A stretch of DNA of 64,000 bases from assembly GCF_011801125.1 (NCBI RefSeq), contig NZ_CP046171.1, positions 5,642,001 to 5,706,000 of the forward strand. Reading direction: 5' to 3'. The notes under the pieces were generated by a model. That model did no database searches, had not been told where the DNA came from, and saw only the letters and a list, made by a program, of their open reading frames with translations. This DNA comes from Nocardia brasiliensis. Lineage in GTDB: Bacteria > Actinomycetota > Actinomycetes > Mycobacteriales > Mycobacteriaceae. This document shows positions 9,805-20,662 of this stretch, one piece after another (the first letter of the stretch is position 1; every line of letters begins with the position of its first letter). The translations under genes were made by a program, and so were the position numbers.

Positions 9805-10788
9805 TCAACGCACCAGCGGCGCAATGGCACGTCCGGCCAGCTCGACCGCTCCTGGTTCGTGGCCGTTGGTGAGCAGGTTGACCACGAGGCCCCGCACACC
9901 GTGGTCGAGTACGCGCCGTTGCAATTGCTCGGCGACCTCGTCGGGGTCACCGGCGAACTGCCGATCCGCGATGGACTGCGCCAGCTCTGCTTCGGACATC
10001 CCGGACAGATCGATACCGTTGCCCCGCAGGAACTCTCGCTGCTGCGCGCGGGCCCGGTCGCCGTCCTCGTCGAGGAACAGGACGGCCAGATAGCTGACGT
10101 CCAGAGTGGCCGGGTCACGGTCGATCTCGGCGCAGCGCTTGTGCAGGGCCGCGAGCTTGCGCGGCAATTCCGAAGCGTTGCACACGATGTTGAGATGGTC
10201 GGCGTAGCGCGCGGCCAGCGCGAAGGTCTTCTTCTCCCCCGAACCGCCGAGCATGATCGGCAGGTCGTCGCGCAGCCGCGGCTCGTTCATGGCGTTGTCG
10301 GCGCGATACCACTTACCATCGAAGGTGGCGTACTCGCCGCGCAGCATCGGCCGGATGATCCGCAGCGCCTCGTCGAGCCGCTCGAAACGCTCGGTGAACG
10401 TGCCGAATTCGAAACCGTAGGAACGGTGTTCGAGTTCGTACCAGCCCGCGCCGATACCGAGCACCGCGCGGCCACCGCTGACCAGGTCGAGCGTGGTGAC
10501 GGTCTTGGCGAGCAACGCGGGATTGCGGTAGGTGTTGCCGGTTACCAACGCCGACAACTGGATTCGCTCGGTCGAGGCGGCGAGTCCGGCGAGCGCGGTG
10601 TAGGACTCCAGCATGGGATCGTCCGGCGCGCCGAGTCCAGGCAGCTGATAGAAGTGGTCCATCACGAACGCGGTGTCGAAACCGGCCAGCTCGGCGGCCC
10701 TGGCCTGGGCGACCACCGTCGCGAACAGCTCACGCACCGGGCGACCGTAGGTGAAGTTGGGCATTTGATAGCCGAGGCGAATGCGCAT
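9805..10788 (-). CDS. LLM-class F420-dependent oxidoreductase
   Basis: Luciferase-like TIM-barrel oxidoreductase, 327 aa from the ATG at 10786-10788 ('MRIRLGYQMPNFTYG'). Typical patterns of the F420-dependent TIGR subfamilies are present: 'FDTAFVMDHFYQLPG', 'VLGIGAGWYELEHRSYG', 'PIMLGGSGEKKT'. F420 use is expected for Actinobacteria and fits the motif set; the substrate is not predictable. It follows the questin-oxidase-like gene on the same strand after about 80 nt and may be co-transcribed, which would place two redox enzymes under one MarR regulator. Confidence 0.88.
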   Translation of the reverse strand: MRIRLGYQMPNFTYGRPVRELFATVVAQARAAELAGFDTAFVMDHFYQLPGLGAPDDPMLESYTALAGLAASTERIQLSALVTGNTYRNPALLAKTVTTLDLVSGGRAVLGIGAGWYELEHRSYGFEFGTFTERFERLDEALRIIRPMLRGEYATFDGKWYRADNAMNEPRLRDDLPIMLGGSGEKKTFALAARYADHLNIVCNASELPRKLAALHKRCAEIDRDPATLDVSYLAVLFLDEDGDRARAQQREFLRGNGIDLSGMSEAELAQSIADRQFAGDPDEVAEQLQRRVLDHGVRGLVVNLLTNGHEPGAVELAGRAIAPLVR

Positions 10789-10867
10789 GATCGTCGACCC
10801 TATGCGCGCCCGGCGAACACCGGCGCGGGCGAACCGGCGGCAGCGCACCACCGGTCCGCATACGCGC

Positions 10868-12004
10868 TCAGTCGGCCGCGCGCCCGAAGCGGATGGCCAG
10901 CGCGGAGCCGCCCTCGGCGTCGGGACGCTCGATCTGCCGCTGCGCGAGGTCGACCGCCCAGGCGTAGCGCGGGTCCGGGCACAACGCGTGCTCGCGCAGA
11001 CAGGCCTCGGTGAACTTGATGACGTGCTCGTCGCCGTGGTCGACGGCACGCCCGACCAACTCGTCCCAGGCGGGCACCTCGGCCTGTTGCGCCCGAGCCA
11101 GCGCGGTGTCCTCCCCGTCGCGATCGGTGGTGACCATCATCAGCAACGTCACCTGCGCCTGCCACAGCGCGGCCAGGGTCGGCTCGTGCAGTTCCCGCGG
11201 CAACTGCGGCAGCACGAGCCGGGCCGCGGCGGGTGCGGTGACGCCGTGCAGCAGCGGGACCGGAAACCCCGCGCCGGAGTGCGCGACGCACACCCCCGCA
11301 TAGTTCGCGGTCATCTCAGAGATCATCCGGTCGGTGTGGTCGGCCGCGAGCACTTCGAGCGCGTCGGTGTAACCCGGCATCGAGTGCGGGGCACGCATCC
11401 GCGCCAAACCGTCCTGCGGGCCGCGCACGGGCTCGGACAGGCGCGGCACCGCGGCCAGTGCGGCGGGCACCGGCAAGCGGCCGATCAACCGGGCGGGCCG
11501 TGCGGCATCCACGAACCGGGCGGCCCAGTAGCCCAGCCCGCGGGACAGCTCACGCAGCTGCACCGGGGTGGGTTGCGCGGCGGCCGCCAAGCCGCGCACG
11601 GCATGCGCGGTGCGGATCAACCCGTGCGTCAGCCCGGTCATCGGGCCCGGCAGCAGCCGCGGCCACCAGCGGACCAGCACCGCCCGCCAGCCCTCGTCGG
11701 CGATCTCGCGCAGGAACAGTTCCTCGAAATCGCCCGCGCGACCGATATCGCCGAGCGCGGCCCGCCAATCCGCCTCGTCGGTGCCGTCGATCCGCTGGTA
11801 CGGCACCGGCGGTTCGTGGTGCGGCGCGGCCTTGCGATAGGTGGCGACCCAGGCAGGGACCGCGTCGCCGTGCCCGAGCACCGCCAGCGCCTCCGCGCCC
11901 ATCGGACCGTGATTGGCGAGATCGCCGCCGCCGATACTGCGTTCGTAGCCGAGGTCGTCGAGGCGCTCGAGTGCGTCGACGATCGCGTCCTGATAGATGG
12001 ACAC
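10868..12004 (-). CDS. Questin-oxidase-like (DUF4243) protein
   Basis: About 378 aa from a GTG at 12002-12004. The pattern 'NHGPMGAEALAVLGHGD' followed by 'PAWVATYRK' near the N-terminus is the signature of the questin oxidase / AflY family, whose fungal members cleave anthraquinone or aflatoxin intermediates in Baeyer-Villiger-like fashion without an obvious flavin domain. Bacterial members are largely uncharacterised. It is divergent from a MarR regulator with a palindrome between them, so aromatic-compound turnover under MarR control is a reasonable inference. A GTG two codons upstream is an alternative start. Confidence 0.72.
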   Translation of the reverse strand: MSIYQDAIVDALERLDDLGYERSIGGGDLANHGPMGAEALAVLGHGDAVPAWVATYRKAAPHHEPPVPYQRIDGTDEADWRAALGDIGRAGDFEELFLREIADEGWRAVLVRWWPRLLPGPMTGLTHGLIRTAHAVRGLAAAAQPTPVQLRELSRGLGYWAARFVDAARPARLIGRLPVPAALAAVPRLSEPVRGPQDGLARMRAPHSMPGYTDALEVLAADHTDRMISEMTANYAGVCVAHSGAGFPVPLLHGVTAPAAARLVLPQLPRELHEPTLAALWQAQVTLLMMVTTDRDGEDTALARAQQAEVPAWDELVGRAVDHGDEHVIKFTEACLREHALCPDPRYAWAVDLAQRQIERPDAEGGSALAIRFGRAAD

Positions 12005-12022
12005 CCCAACCCCCAATGGTTT

Positions 12023-12047
12023 GGATATACGAATAGTTCGTGAATCC
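12023..12047. promoter_or_regulatory. MarR-type operator palindrome
   Basis: A 25-bp dyad centred at 12035: GGAT-N2-ACGAA-N3-TTCGT-N2-ATCC, with all nine defined positions of each arm matching. It sits midway between the divergent starts at 12004 and 12067 and just upstream of the marR -10 element, where a dimeric MarR protein would block both promoters. Confidence 0.75.
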
Positions 12048-12054
12048 GAATATA

Positions 12055-12060
12055 TATGCT
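12055..12060 (+). promoter_or_regulatory. -10 element of a probable leaderless marR promoter
   Basis: TATGCT ends 6 nt before the ATG at 12067, the usual spacing for leaderless actinobacterial transcripts. No Shine-Dalgarno sequence is seen before that ATG, which agrees. Confidence 0.5.
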
Positions 12061-12066
12061 GTACCC

Positions 12067-12555
12067 ATGCCCGACAAGCCAAGCGCTCCCCGGCTGCCGA
12101 ACCGCGCGGAGATCACCGAGATGATCGGTTACCTGCCGCTGATCGCGAACTTCTTCGACAAGGCGCGCGCCGATATGCCTGCCGCATACCAGGATTCGTT
12201 CGCCACACACGGGCTCACCGCACGCCACGGCGCGGTCTGCGTGCAGCTGGTACCCGAGCAGGCGCTGAGCGTCAGCGAGCTTGCCGGACGAATGGGGCTG
12301 GCCCTGTCGACGGTCAGCGAACTGGTCGGCGACCTCGACCGGGCGGGCTGGGTGAGCAGGCAACCCGATCCGGCCAACCGCCGCCGCACCCTCGTCGCGC
12401 TGCTGCCGCAGTGGCGCGAGCACATGGAGACCTTCGTCGCCCGCCGCGCCGAACCGCTACTGGCCGCGATCGCGACCCTCACCGCCGAGCAGCGCGCGGG
12501 TTTCGCGGCGGGCCTTCAGGCGTGGGCGCACGAGATCCGCCACTGGCGGGCGTGA
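12067..12555 (+). CDS. MarR-family transcriptional regulator
   Basis: Winged-helix dimeric repressor, 162 aa. The DNA-binding region is 'ALSVSELAGRMGLALSTVSELVGDLDRAGWVSRQ' (landmarks SVSELAGRMG, STVSELV), followed by the wing 'DPANRRRTLVALLP', the standard MarR D-x-R-R pattern. The ATG at 12067 is chosen because an apparent leaderless -10 element lies 6 nt upstream; an in-frame ATG at 12040 would fall inside the operator. It probably represses itself and the divergent questin-oxidase-like gene through the 25-bp palindrome. Confidence 0.88.
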   Translation: MPDKPSAPRLPNRAEITEMIGYLPLIANFFDKARADMPAAYQDSFATHGLTARHGAVCVQLVPEQALSVSELAGRMGLALSTVSELVGDLDRAGWVSRQPDPANRRRTLVALLPQWREHMETFVARRAEPLLAAIATLTAEQRAGFAAGLQAWAHEIRHWRA

Positions 12556-12560
12556 TTCAT

Positions 12561-12621
12561 GATCAAGGGGAACTCCTGGCGGCGAATCGCGAGAGGCCGC
12601 CGCCGCCAGTTCCCCCTGATC
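12561..12621. terminator. Bidirectional terminator between marR and the amidohydrolase
   Basis: A long inverted repeat: GATCAAGGGGAACTCC-TGGCGGCG at 12561-12584 pairs with CGCCGCCAGTTCCCCCTGATC ending at 12621 (arms of about 20 bp with one mismatch and a 3-nt bulge). It lies between two convergent genes and would end both transcripts. Confidence 0.7.
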
Positions 12622-12625
12622 TTGG

Positions 12626-13720
12626 TCAGCGATGACCCGTGACCGGGTCGCGACGGCCGTACACGCGGCCGCGGAGTACGACCGCGTACGGCGCGGTGAG
12701 GGTTTCCGGGTGCGTGCGCGGGTCTTCCTGGTAGACAACGAAATCCGCGGGTGCCCCTGGCTCGACGCTCGGCCGGCCGAGCCAGGTCCTTGCGTTCCAG
12801 GACGCCGCGCCCAGTGCGTCGTGCGCGGACAGGCCCGCACCGCCGAGCGCGGCGATCTCGTCGGCGATGCGGCCGTGCCGGATCGAGCCGCCCGCGTCGG
12901 TGCCCGCGAAGATCGGCACGCCCGCGTCGTGCGCGTTGGCGACGGTGTCGCGCACCCGACGGTGCAGCTCGCGCATGTGCGCGGCGTAGACAGGGAATTT
13001 GCCCGCGCTGTCGGCGATTTCGGGGAAGGTGTCGATATTGACCAGGGTCGGCACCAGCGCGGTGCCGTGCGCCACCATCAGCTCGATGGTATCGTCGGTG
13101 AGGCCGGTGCCGTGTTCGAGGCAGTCGATGCCGGCGTTGATCAGGCCGGGCAGCGCGTCCTCGCCGAACACGTGCGCGGTCACCCTGGCCCCGTTGGCGT
13201 GTGCCGCGTCGATCGCCTCCTTCAAGATCGCGTCGCTCCACAGCGGACGCAGATCCCCCACCGAACGATCGATCCAATCACCGACGATCTTCACCCAGCC
13301 GTCGCCGAAACGCGCCTGCTCGGCCACGATCTCCGGCAGGTCCCGCTCGTCGTCGAGCTCGAGGCCGAGCTCGCGGATGTAGCGGCGCGGCCGCGCGATA
13401 TGCCGACCGGCCCGGATGATCTTCGGCAGTTCTTCGTGGTCGTCGATGAACCGTGTGTCGATCGGTGAACCGGCGTCGCGCAGCAGCAGCGCGCCCGCCT
13501 CCCGCTCGGTCTCGGCCTGGGCGATCGCGCCCGCCCGATCCTCGTCACCGCCGCCGTAGCGAATTCCGACATGGCAGTGCGCGTCCACCAGTCCCGGCAC
13601 GATCCACCCTGCGCGACACAGCGTTTCGGCGCCGGGTACCGGCTCGAACGACACCACGCCGTCGCGCACCCACAGGTCGCGGACCTCGTCACCGGGCAGA
13701 ACCACACCACGCAGATGCAC
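12626..13720 (-). CDS. Metal-dependent amidohydrolase-family protein
   Basis: TIM-barrel amidohydrolase, 364 aa. Metal ligands expected for the superfamily are visible: 'VDAHCHVG' (HxH, about residue 47), 'VKIVGDW' (candidate carbamylated lysine), 'VTAHVFG', 'CLEHGTG', and 'IFAGTDAGG' (the catalytic Asp). The C-terminal 'GAPADFVVYQEDP' returns to the small beta-sandwich, as in imidazolonepropionase-like enzymes. It lies next to ffh like Rv2915c of M. tuberculosis. The natural substrate of this branch is unknown; Xaa-Pro or imidazolone-type cyclic amide hydrolysis is possible. Confidence 0.88.
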   Translation of the reverse strand: MHLRGVVLPGDEVRDLWVRDGVVSFEPVPGAETLCRAGWIVPGLVDAHCHVGIRYGGGDEDRAGAIAQAETEREAGALLLRDAGSPIDTRFIDDHEELPKIIRAGRHIARPRRYIRELGLELDDERDLPEIVAEQARFGDGWVKIVGDWIDRSVGDLRPLWSDAILKEAIDAAHANGARVTAHVFGEDALPGLINAGIDCLEHGTGLTDDTIELMVAHGTALVPTLVNIDTFPEIADSAGKFPVYAAHMRELHRRVRDTVANAHDAGVPIFAGTDAGGSIRHGRIADEIAALGGAGLSAHDALGAASWNARTWLGRPSVEPGAPADFVVYQEDPRTHPETLTAPYAVVLRGRVYGRRDPVTGHR

Positions 13721-13802
13721 AGCAACCTCCTGAGACGTCGTCGGCTGCCTCCAACCTACTGGCAGCGTCGCGCCGCAGCGACCGATCGCGCCCCGCGCAC
13801 GA

Positions 13803-13836
13803 CAACGCCCCGCACCGAGGATCGGGGCGGGGCGTC
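13803..13836 (-). terminator. Hairpin terminator after ffh
   Basis: ACGCCCCG (13805-13812) pairs with CGGGGCGT (13828-13835) 10 nt beyond the ffh stop. There is no U-tract. Confidence 0.5.
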
Positions 13837-13845
13837 GGGCAGCCG

Positions 13846-15399
13846 CTAGTTCTTCGGGAACTTCAGCTTCGAGAGGTCGAAACCTTCCAGGCCGGGGGGC
13901 AGCTGATCCAGGCCGGGCGGCATATTGGACAGGTCAGGCATGCCCGGCATTCCGGCGGGCATGCCGGGGAAGCCGCCGCGCGCCTTCGGCGGCGTCGGCC
14001 CGCGACCGCCCTTCTTACCCTTCTTGCCCTTCTTGTTGTTGCCGCGACGGCCACCGGGCATCCCCATCTGCCTGCCCATCATCGCCATCATCTTCTTGGC
14101 CTCGAAGAAGCGGTCGACGAGCTGGTTGACGTCGGAGACCTGCACACCGGAGCCGTTGGCGATGCGCAGCCTGCGGGAGGCGTTGATGATCTTCGGGTTC
14201 TCCCGTTCGGCGGGGGTCATGCCGCGGATGATCGCCTGCACCCGGTCGAGCTGCTTGTCGTCGACGGCGGCCAGCGCGTCCTTCATCTGGCCCGCGCCGG
14301 GCAGCATACCGAGCAGGTTGCCGATGGGACCCATCTTGCGGATCGCCAGCATCTGCTCGAGGAAGTCCTCCAGCGTGAGCTCACCGCTGCCGATCTTGCG
14401 GGCGGCCTCCTCGGCCTGCTCCGCGTCGTAGATCTGCTCGGCCTGCTCGATCAGGCTGAGCACATCGCCCATGCCGAGGATGCGGCTGGCCATCCGGTCG
14501 GGATGGAAGACGTCGAAGTCCTCGAGCTTCTCACCGGTGGACGCGAACATGATCGGCGCGCCCGTCACGTTGCGCACCGACAGCGCGGCACCACCGCGGG
14601 CATCGCCGTCGAGCTTGGTCAGCACCACGCCGGTGAACCCGACGCCGTCGCGGAACGCCTCGGCGGTGTTGACCGCGTCCTGACCGATCATGGCGTCGAG
14701 CACGAACAGGGTCTCGTCCGGCTGCACCGCGTCGCGGATGCCTGCGGCCTGCCGCATCAGCTCCTCGTCGATGCCGAGGCGACCCGCGGTGTCGACGATG
14801 ACCACGTCGTACTGCTTGGCCTTGGCCTCGGCGATGCCGCCGCGGGCCACCTCGACCGGGTCGGCGGCCGAGACGCCGAGCGCGTTCTCGCCACCGCCGG
14901 TGGAGGTGCCGGGATGCGGCGCGAAGACGGGCACGCCTGCCCGCTCGCCGACCACCTGCAGCTGCGTGACGGCGCCGGGGCGCTGCAGGTCGCAGGCGAC
15001 CAGCAGGGGCTGATGCCCCTGACCCTTCAGCCATTTCGCGAGCTTGCCCGCGAGCGTGGTCTTACCGGCACCCTGCAGACCGGCCAGCATGACCACGGTC
15101 GGCGGGTTCTTCGCCAGGGTGAGCCGACGGGTCTCGCCGCCGAGGATCGCCACAAGTTCCTCGTTGACGATCTTGACGACCTGCTGCGCGGGATTCAGCG
15201 CGGCGGAGACCTCGGCGCCCTTGGCGCGCTCCTTGATTCGGGCAATGAAGCCGCGCACCACCGGCAACGCGACGTCTGCTTCGAGCAGGGCCAACCTGAT
15301 CTCACGACAGGTGGCGTCGATGTCGGCCGGTGACAGACGCCCCTTACCGCGCAGATCCTTGAGGGCACCGGTAAGCCGGTCGGACAGGGATTCGAACAC
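13846..15399 (-). CDS. ffh: Signal recognition particle GTPase Ffh (SRP54)
   Basis: SRP protein that binds 4.5S RNA and signal sequences and docks on FtsY to deliver membrane proteins. It has 517 aa. The N domain is residues 1-90, the G domain carries 'GLQGAGKTTLAGKLA' (P-loop near residue 107), 'DTAGRLGIDEELM' and 'TKLDGDARGG', and the methionine-rich M domain follows from about residue 300. The tail ('GNNKKGKKGKKGGRG', then Gly/Met/Pro-rich repeats) is longer than in E. coli and typical of Actinobacteria. Its receptor ftsY is about 5 kb away on the same strand. Confidence 0.97.
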   Translation of the reverse strand: MFESLSDRLTGALKDLRGKGRLSPADIDATCREIRLALLEADVALPVVRGFIARIKERAKGAEVSAALNPAQQVVKIVNEELVAILGGETRRLTLAKNPPTVVMLAGLQGAGKTTLAGKLAKWLKGQGHQPLLVACDLQRPGAVTQLQVVGERAGVPVFAPHPGTSTGGGENALGVSAADPVEVARGGIAEAKAKQYDVVIVDTAGRLGIDEELMRQAAGIRDAVQPDETLFVLDAMIGQDAVNTAEAFRDGVGFTGVVLTKLDGDARGGAALSVRNVTGAPIMFASTGEKLEDFDVFHPDRMASRILGMGDVLSLIEQAEQIYDAEQAEEAARKIGSGELTLEDFLEQMLAIRKMGPIGNLLGMLPGAGQMKDALAAVDDKQLDRVQAIIRGMTPAERENPKIINASRRLRIANGSGVQVSDVNQLVDRFFEAKKMMAMMGRQMGMPGGRRGNNKKGKKGKKGGRGPTPPKARGGFPGMPAGMPGMPDLSNMPPGLDQLPPGLEGFDLSKLKFPKN

Positions 15400-15503
15400 C
15401 GATCGCGCTCCTGATCTCGGGGGACGTCAATTGCCTCCCAGGGTAATGGGATAGCCGACCCACCCGCGCAGGCGGTGCGTCCTTCGAGGTCGGAACGGGT
15501 CGA

Positions 15504-15818
15504 TCAGTCCAGCGAGCGGCGACGCGGTTTGGTGGTCTTGCGGTAGTCGTGGTTCTCCTTGGCGACCATGAAGACCGCCTCACGGGCGGTCAATCCCAGC
15601 TCCAGGGCCAGATCGTCGAGAATGGCCCATTCCGTCGTGGTGGGAATCCGCGAATCGGCCACCGTCGAGGCGATGGTCATCGCGGTCACGGCCTGTTGTC
15701 CGGTCAATGTGCGACCGGGAAGCCAGGACACAACCCAGCGGTCCCCGCCGACGCACCGCGCCATATGCGTGGTCTCGTCGCTCGTCATCATCGATGCCGA
15801 AACAACTTCAATTGCCAA
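15504..15818 (-). CDS. Conserved hypothetical protein (104 aa)
   Basis: Starts at a TTG (15816-15818) with GGGGAG about 8 nt upstream; in-frame ATGs inside the gene (for example at 15791) are alternatives. The product is mainly helical at its C-terminus ('WAILDDLALELGLTAREAVFMVAKEN') and ends with a basic 'RKTTKPRRRSLD' tail. No signal peptide, membrane segment or known motif is seen. Codon usage and clean boundaries between ffh and glnD support a real gene. Function unknown. Confidence 0.65.
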   Translation of the reverse strand: MAIEVVSASMMTSDETTHMARCVGGDRWVVSWLPGRTLTGQQAVTAMTIASTVADSRIPTTTEWAILDDLALELGLTAREAVFMVAKENHDYRKTTKPRRRSLD

Positions 15819-15933
15819 CGACGTGCTCCCCTCATGCAGCGATAGCCGAATGCTCTGATCCTAAGACGAGCGGAGGCGCCGACATATGGGTTACAGCAAA
15901 TGATGTGCAACGGATTGGTTACTTCGTGGCGTG

Positions 15934-18390
15934 TCAGGTCCCGCTGATCTCCGCACCGGGCGTACCCGCCTGCGGCTTCGCGGGCGCGGGCCGCGGGACG
16001 ACCGCCAGCAACGCCTGCTCGATCTCGGCTCTGCGCTGCGGACCGTCCGCGCTGCCGAGGTCGAGGCAGAAGGTGTCGACCACGGCCGAACCCATGGTCA
16101 CCACCTTGGCCCAGCGCACGTCCGCGCCGCAGGCCTCCAGCGCGGCGGCGAGCCTGCTGAGCACCCCGACCCGATCCTCGGCCCGCAATTCGAGCACCAC
16201 CTGGCCCGGCACCGAGGTATCGGACCACAGCACGCGCGGCTGGGCCTGCGCGTACTCGTTCGGCTTGATGCCGCCAGCCTCTCGCTCCCGCTTGGCGAGC
16301 ACGGCGGCGACGTCGAGGTCGCCGCCGATGGCCCGGATCAACTCCTGGCGCAACAGTCCGGCATCCGGCGGATCGCCGAACTTGGGCGAGACCACGAAGG
16401 TGTCGATGGCCGACTCGCCTTCGCTGCCGAGCGCGGCCGAGAGCACCCGCAACGAATGCAACGCGAGCACTCCCGCGGCATCGGAGAGCAACCCGGCGCC
16501 GTCCGGCGCGATCACCGTCACCACGTAGGTGTATTTGCTCTCCCCCGGTTTCAGCTCGACGTGCACGCCGCCCGCCTTGGCCTTCGCGATCAGCTCCGGT
16601 GCGATCGGTTCCGGTTGCGGCAGTTCGCCTCCCGCCATGACCAGCCGGCAGCGGCGGACGAGATCGCCGATGAGCGAGGCCTTCCAGTCGCCCCACACGC
16701 CGGGCCCGGTGGCCAGCGAGTCCGCCTCGGCCAGGGTGTGCAGCAGCTCCAGCAGTTCCGGATCGCCGCCGAGCGCATCGACCACGTGCCGCACCGTGGC
16801 GGGGTCGGCCAAATCGCGGCGCGTCGCGGTGTCGGGCAGCAACAGGTGGTGGCGCACGACCGCGCTGAGGGTGCGCACGTCTGAGGGCCACAACCCGAGG
16901 CGGCGGCCGATGTGGGTGGCCAGCTCCGCACCGACCACGCTGTGATCACCCGCGCGGCCCTTGCCGATGTCGTGCAGCAGCGCGCCGAGCGCCAGCAGAT
17001 CGGGGCGGGCCACCCTGGTGCTCATCGCGCTCGCGTAGGACACCGTCTCCATCAGGTGCCGATCAACCGTCCAGGTGTGCAGCGCGTCGCGGGGCGGCAG
17101 GTCTCGCACGGCGCCCCACTCCGGAAGCAGCCTGCCCCACAAGCCCGTTCGGTCGAGCGCCTCGATCGCGTCGATCACGCCGCGGCCCGCGCCGAGCAGC
17201 ACGAGCAGGTCGTTGAGCGCGTCCTTGGGCCAGGGCTCCCGCAATTCGGGCGCGTCCTCGGAGAGCCGATTGAGCGTGGTCGCCGACATCGGCAGCCCGG
17301 TCTGCGCCGACGCGGCGGCCACCCGCAGGATCAGGCCCGGATCGCGTTGCGGCCGTGCGTCTCTGGCCAGCACGACCTCACCGCCGTGTTCGACCACCCC
17401 CTCATCGAGTGGTCGGCGCACCGGCATGCGCCGCAGCCGGGCCAGCCCGCGTCGCGGCAAAGCGTTTGCCGCGGTACGCAATCCGACGTCGACGGAGTAG
17501 CTCACGGTGCGCGCGGAGTCGCTCAGCGTGCGTGCCAGATCGAAGCGGTCGCCGATGCGCAGTGCCGCGCCGATCTCGTCGGCGTCCTGGGCCCGCAACT
17601 GATCTCGGGCCCGGCCAGCCACCCGATGCAGTTCGGTGCGCACGTCCAGCAGTCGTCGATGGGCGTGCTTGAGCCCGCCGCCGGGCACCTCCGGACCGAG
17701 CCCCGGCATGGCGTCGGTCAATTGGGCGACGGCGAGCGCGTCGAGCAGTTGGATATCGCGCAGGCCGCCGCGCCCGTTCTTCAGATCCGGCTCGGCCCGG
17801 TGCGCGATCTCGCCGCTGCGCTCCCATCGGGCCTGCGCCTGTGCGATCAATTCGTCGAAGCGGGAACGGATTCCGTTGCGCCATTCCCGGCGCACGCCGC
17901 CGATCAGGAGATTGCTCAGCTCTTGATCACCGACGATGTGCCTGGCCTCCAGCATGCCGAGCGCGGCGATGAGATCGTCGGAGGCCACGCGCAGCGCCTG
18001 CGGGACGGTCCGCACGCTGTGATCGAGCTTGATGTGGGCGTCCCACAGCGGATACCAGAGCTGGTCGGCCACCTCGGCGACCCGGGCCGGGTCGACATCG
18101 TCGTGCAGCAGGACCAGGTCGAGATCGGAATACGGCAGCATCTCGCCGCGGCCGAGCCCGCCGACCGCGACCACGGCGAGACCACTGTCACGGGTGATGC
18201 CGAGCTCGGCGCCCTTGCTGGTCAGCCACAACTCGAACAGGTCGACCAGGGCCTGCCGCAGGGACTCGGCGTCGAGGCGGGGATTGCGCGGCACCCCGCC
18301 GTCGAGCAGTTGGCCGCGCGCACGGACCAGATCCGCCGCCCCGTTGGACACCTTGCCGTCTTGTTCGTGCTGACCTGCCACAACCACCAC
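15934..18390 (-). CDS. glnD: [Protein-PII] nucleotidyltransferase / UTase
   Basis: Bifunctional nitrogen-signalling enzyme that modifies and demodifies PII in response to glutamine. It has 818 aa. Order: nucleotidyltransferase domain ('[21 protein letters not shown]', residues about 75-96, with the paired Asp), a PII-UTase linker, an HD phosphohydrolase domain ('[14 protein letters not shown]'), and two C-terminal ACT domains ('[14 protein letters not shown]', '[14 protein letters not shown]'). In Corynebacterium and Streptomyces GlnD adenylylates GlnK; the same is likely here. It is the third gene of amtB-glnK-glnD, 80 nt after glnK with a large hairpin between. Confidence 0.95.
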   Translation of the reverse strand: MVVVAGQHEQDGKVSNGAADLVRARGQLLDGGVPRNPRLDAESLRQALVDLFELWLTSKGAELGITRDSGLAVVAVGGLGRGEMLPYSDLDLVLLHDDVDPARVAEVADQLWYPLWDAHIKLDHSVRTVPQALRVASDDLIAALGMLEARHIVGDQELSNLLIGGVRREWRNGIRSRFDELIAQAQARWERSGEIAHRAEPDLKNGRGGLRDIQLLDALAVAQLTDAMPGLGPEVPGGGLKHAHRRLLDVRTELHRVAGRARDQLRAQDADEIGAALRIGDRFDLARTLSDSARTVSYSVDVGLRTAANALPRRGLARLRRMPVRRPLDEGVVEHGGEVVLARDARPQRDPGLILRVAAASAQTGLPMSATTLNRLSEDAPELREPWPKDALNDLLVLLGAGRGVIDAIEALDRTGLWGRLLPEWGAVRDLPPRDALHTWTVDRHLMETVSYASAMSTRVARPDLLALGALLHDIGKGRAGDHSVVGAELATHIGRRLGLWPSDVRTLSAVVRHHLLLPDTATRRDLADPATVRHVVDALGGDPELLELLHTLAEADSLATGPGVWGDWKASLIGDLVRRCRLVMAGGELPQPEPIAPELIAKAKAGGVHVELKPGESKYTYVVTVIAPDGAGLLSDAAGVLALHSLRVLSAALGSEGESAIDTFVVSPKFGDPPDAGLLRQELIRAIGGDLDVAAVLAKREREAGGIKPNEYAQAQPRVLWSDTSVPGQVVLELRAEDRVGVLSRLAAALEACGADVRWAKVVTMGSAVVDTFCLDLGSADGPQRRAEIEQALLAVVPRPAPAKPQAGTPGAEISGT

Positions 18391-18405
18391 CCGTCCCTAA
18401 CAGTC

Positions 18406-18447
18406 GCGGCCCCGCCCCGACCGGAGCTCCGGTGGGAGCGGGGCCGC
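18406..18447 (-). terminator. Large hairpin between glnK and glnD
   Basis: Outer stem GCGGCCCCGC (18406-18415) with GCGGGGCCGC (18438-18447), a perfect 10 bp, encloses the palindrome ACCGGAGCTCCGGT (18420-18433). It lies between glnK (stop 18471) and the glnD start (18390) on the transcribed strand. It may be a partial terminator or RNA-stability element lowering glnD relative to amtB-glnK. Confidence 0.55.
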
Positions 18448-18470
18448 CGCTCAGCTCAGATATTCGCGAT

Positions 18471-20194
<1,724 letters not shown>

Positions 20195-20266
20195 CTTAAT
20201 GTCCTCCTCATCTCGGGCCCTGCCGACTCCGGCAAATGGACCTGACCAGAAGGGTGCTCACTCGGT

Positions 20267-20304
20267 GTTTCATCTAACGAGCTGCGGTGTTTCACCTGCG
20301 TGAA
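20267..20304 (-). promoter_or_regulatory. GlnR-like box upstream of amtB
   Basis: Four half-sites are spaced by exactly 6 nt: GTTTC 20267-20271, CGAGC 20278-20282, GTTTC 20289-20293, GTGAA 20300-20304. On the transcribed strand this reads TTCAC-N6-GAAAC-N6-GCTCG-N6-GAAAC, matching the actinobacterial GlnR pattern gTnAC-N6-GaAAC repeated (third half-site weak). Confidence 0.7.
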
Positions 20305-20327
20305 CGGATGAGCCAGTTGTGTTGCGA

Positions 20328-20340
20328 CCACGTTTCGTGG
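20328..20340. promoter_or_regulatory. Small dyad, possible second GlnR half-box
   Basis: CCACG-TTT-CGTGG is a 5-3-5 inverted repeat. On the amtB strand it contains GAAAC followed after 6 nt by GCAAC, resembling a GlnR half-box pair 23 nt beyond the main box. Two adjacent boxes are common at amtB promoters, but this one is weak. Confidence 0.35.
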
Positions 20341-20662
20341 TTTACACCGGGAGTTTTCGGGCTGCGGTGAGACGCGGACTCGATTCGGCGGGGGCCGGGA
20401 CATCGACCCGCTAGAAGCAGCAAACGTTCGGTTTTCGGCGTGTTTCGTCGCAAACACTGCCGTGCCGGTCGCTGTCGTACGTCAAGTTGTCGGGGCGAGC
20501 CGGACAATTCGGTCAGTGGCGGGGTTTGCCGAGACGATGCTGGTTTGAGCGGACGTCGGGGGCTCTTACCCCCTATGAGCCCGCCCGTCAGTCGGGTCGT
20601 GCGTCAATTTGAGCGGTCCCGCGGACAGCCCCGGAGAACACCGGCCGAGCAGCGCGTCAGCG
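20341..20662. other. Gene-free stretch between amtB and ftsY
   Basis: No supported gene. The stretch holds TTGTC (20493-20497 region) and GACAA arms spaced by about 11 nt and a GGGGG-N6-CCCCC hairpin near 20558-20573 that may help terminate ftsY. The remainder is GC-rich sequence with no clear signal. The amtB promoter is probably at its left edge. Confidence 0.4.
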
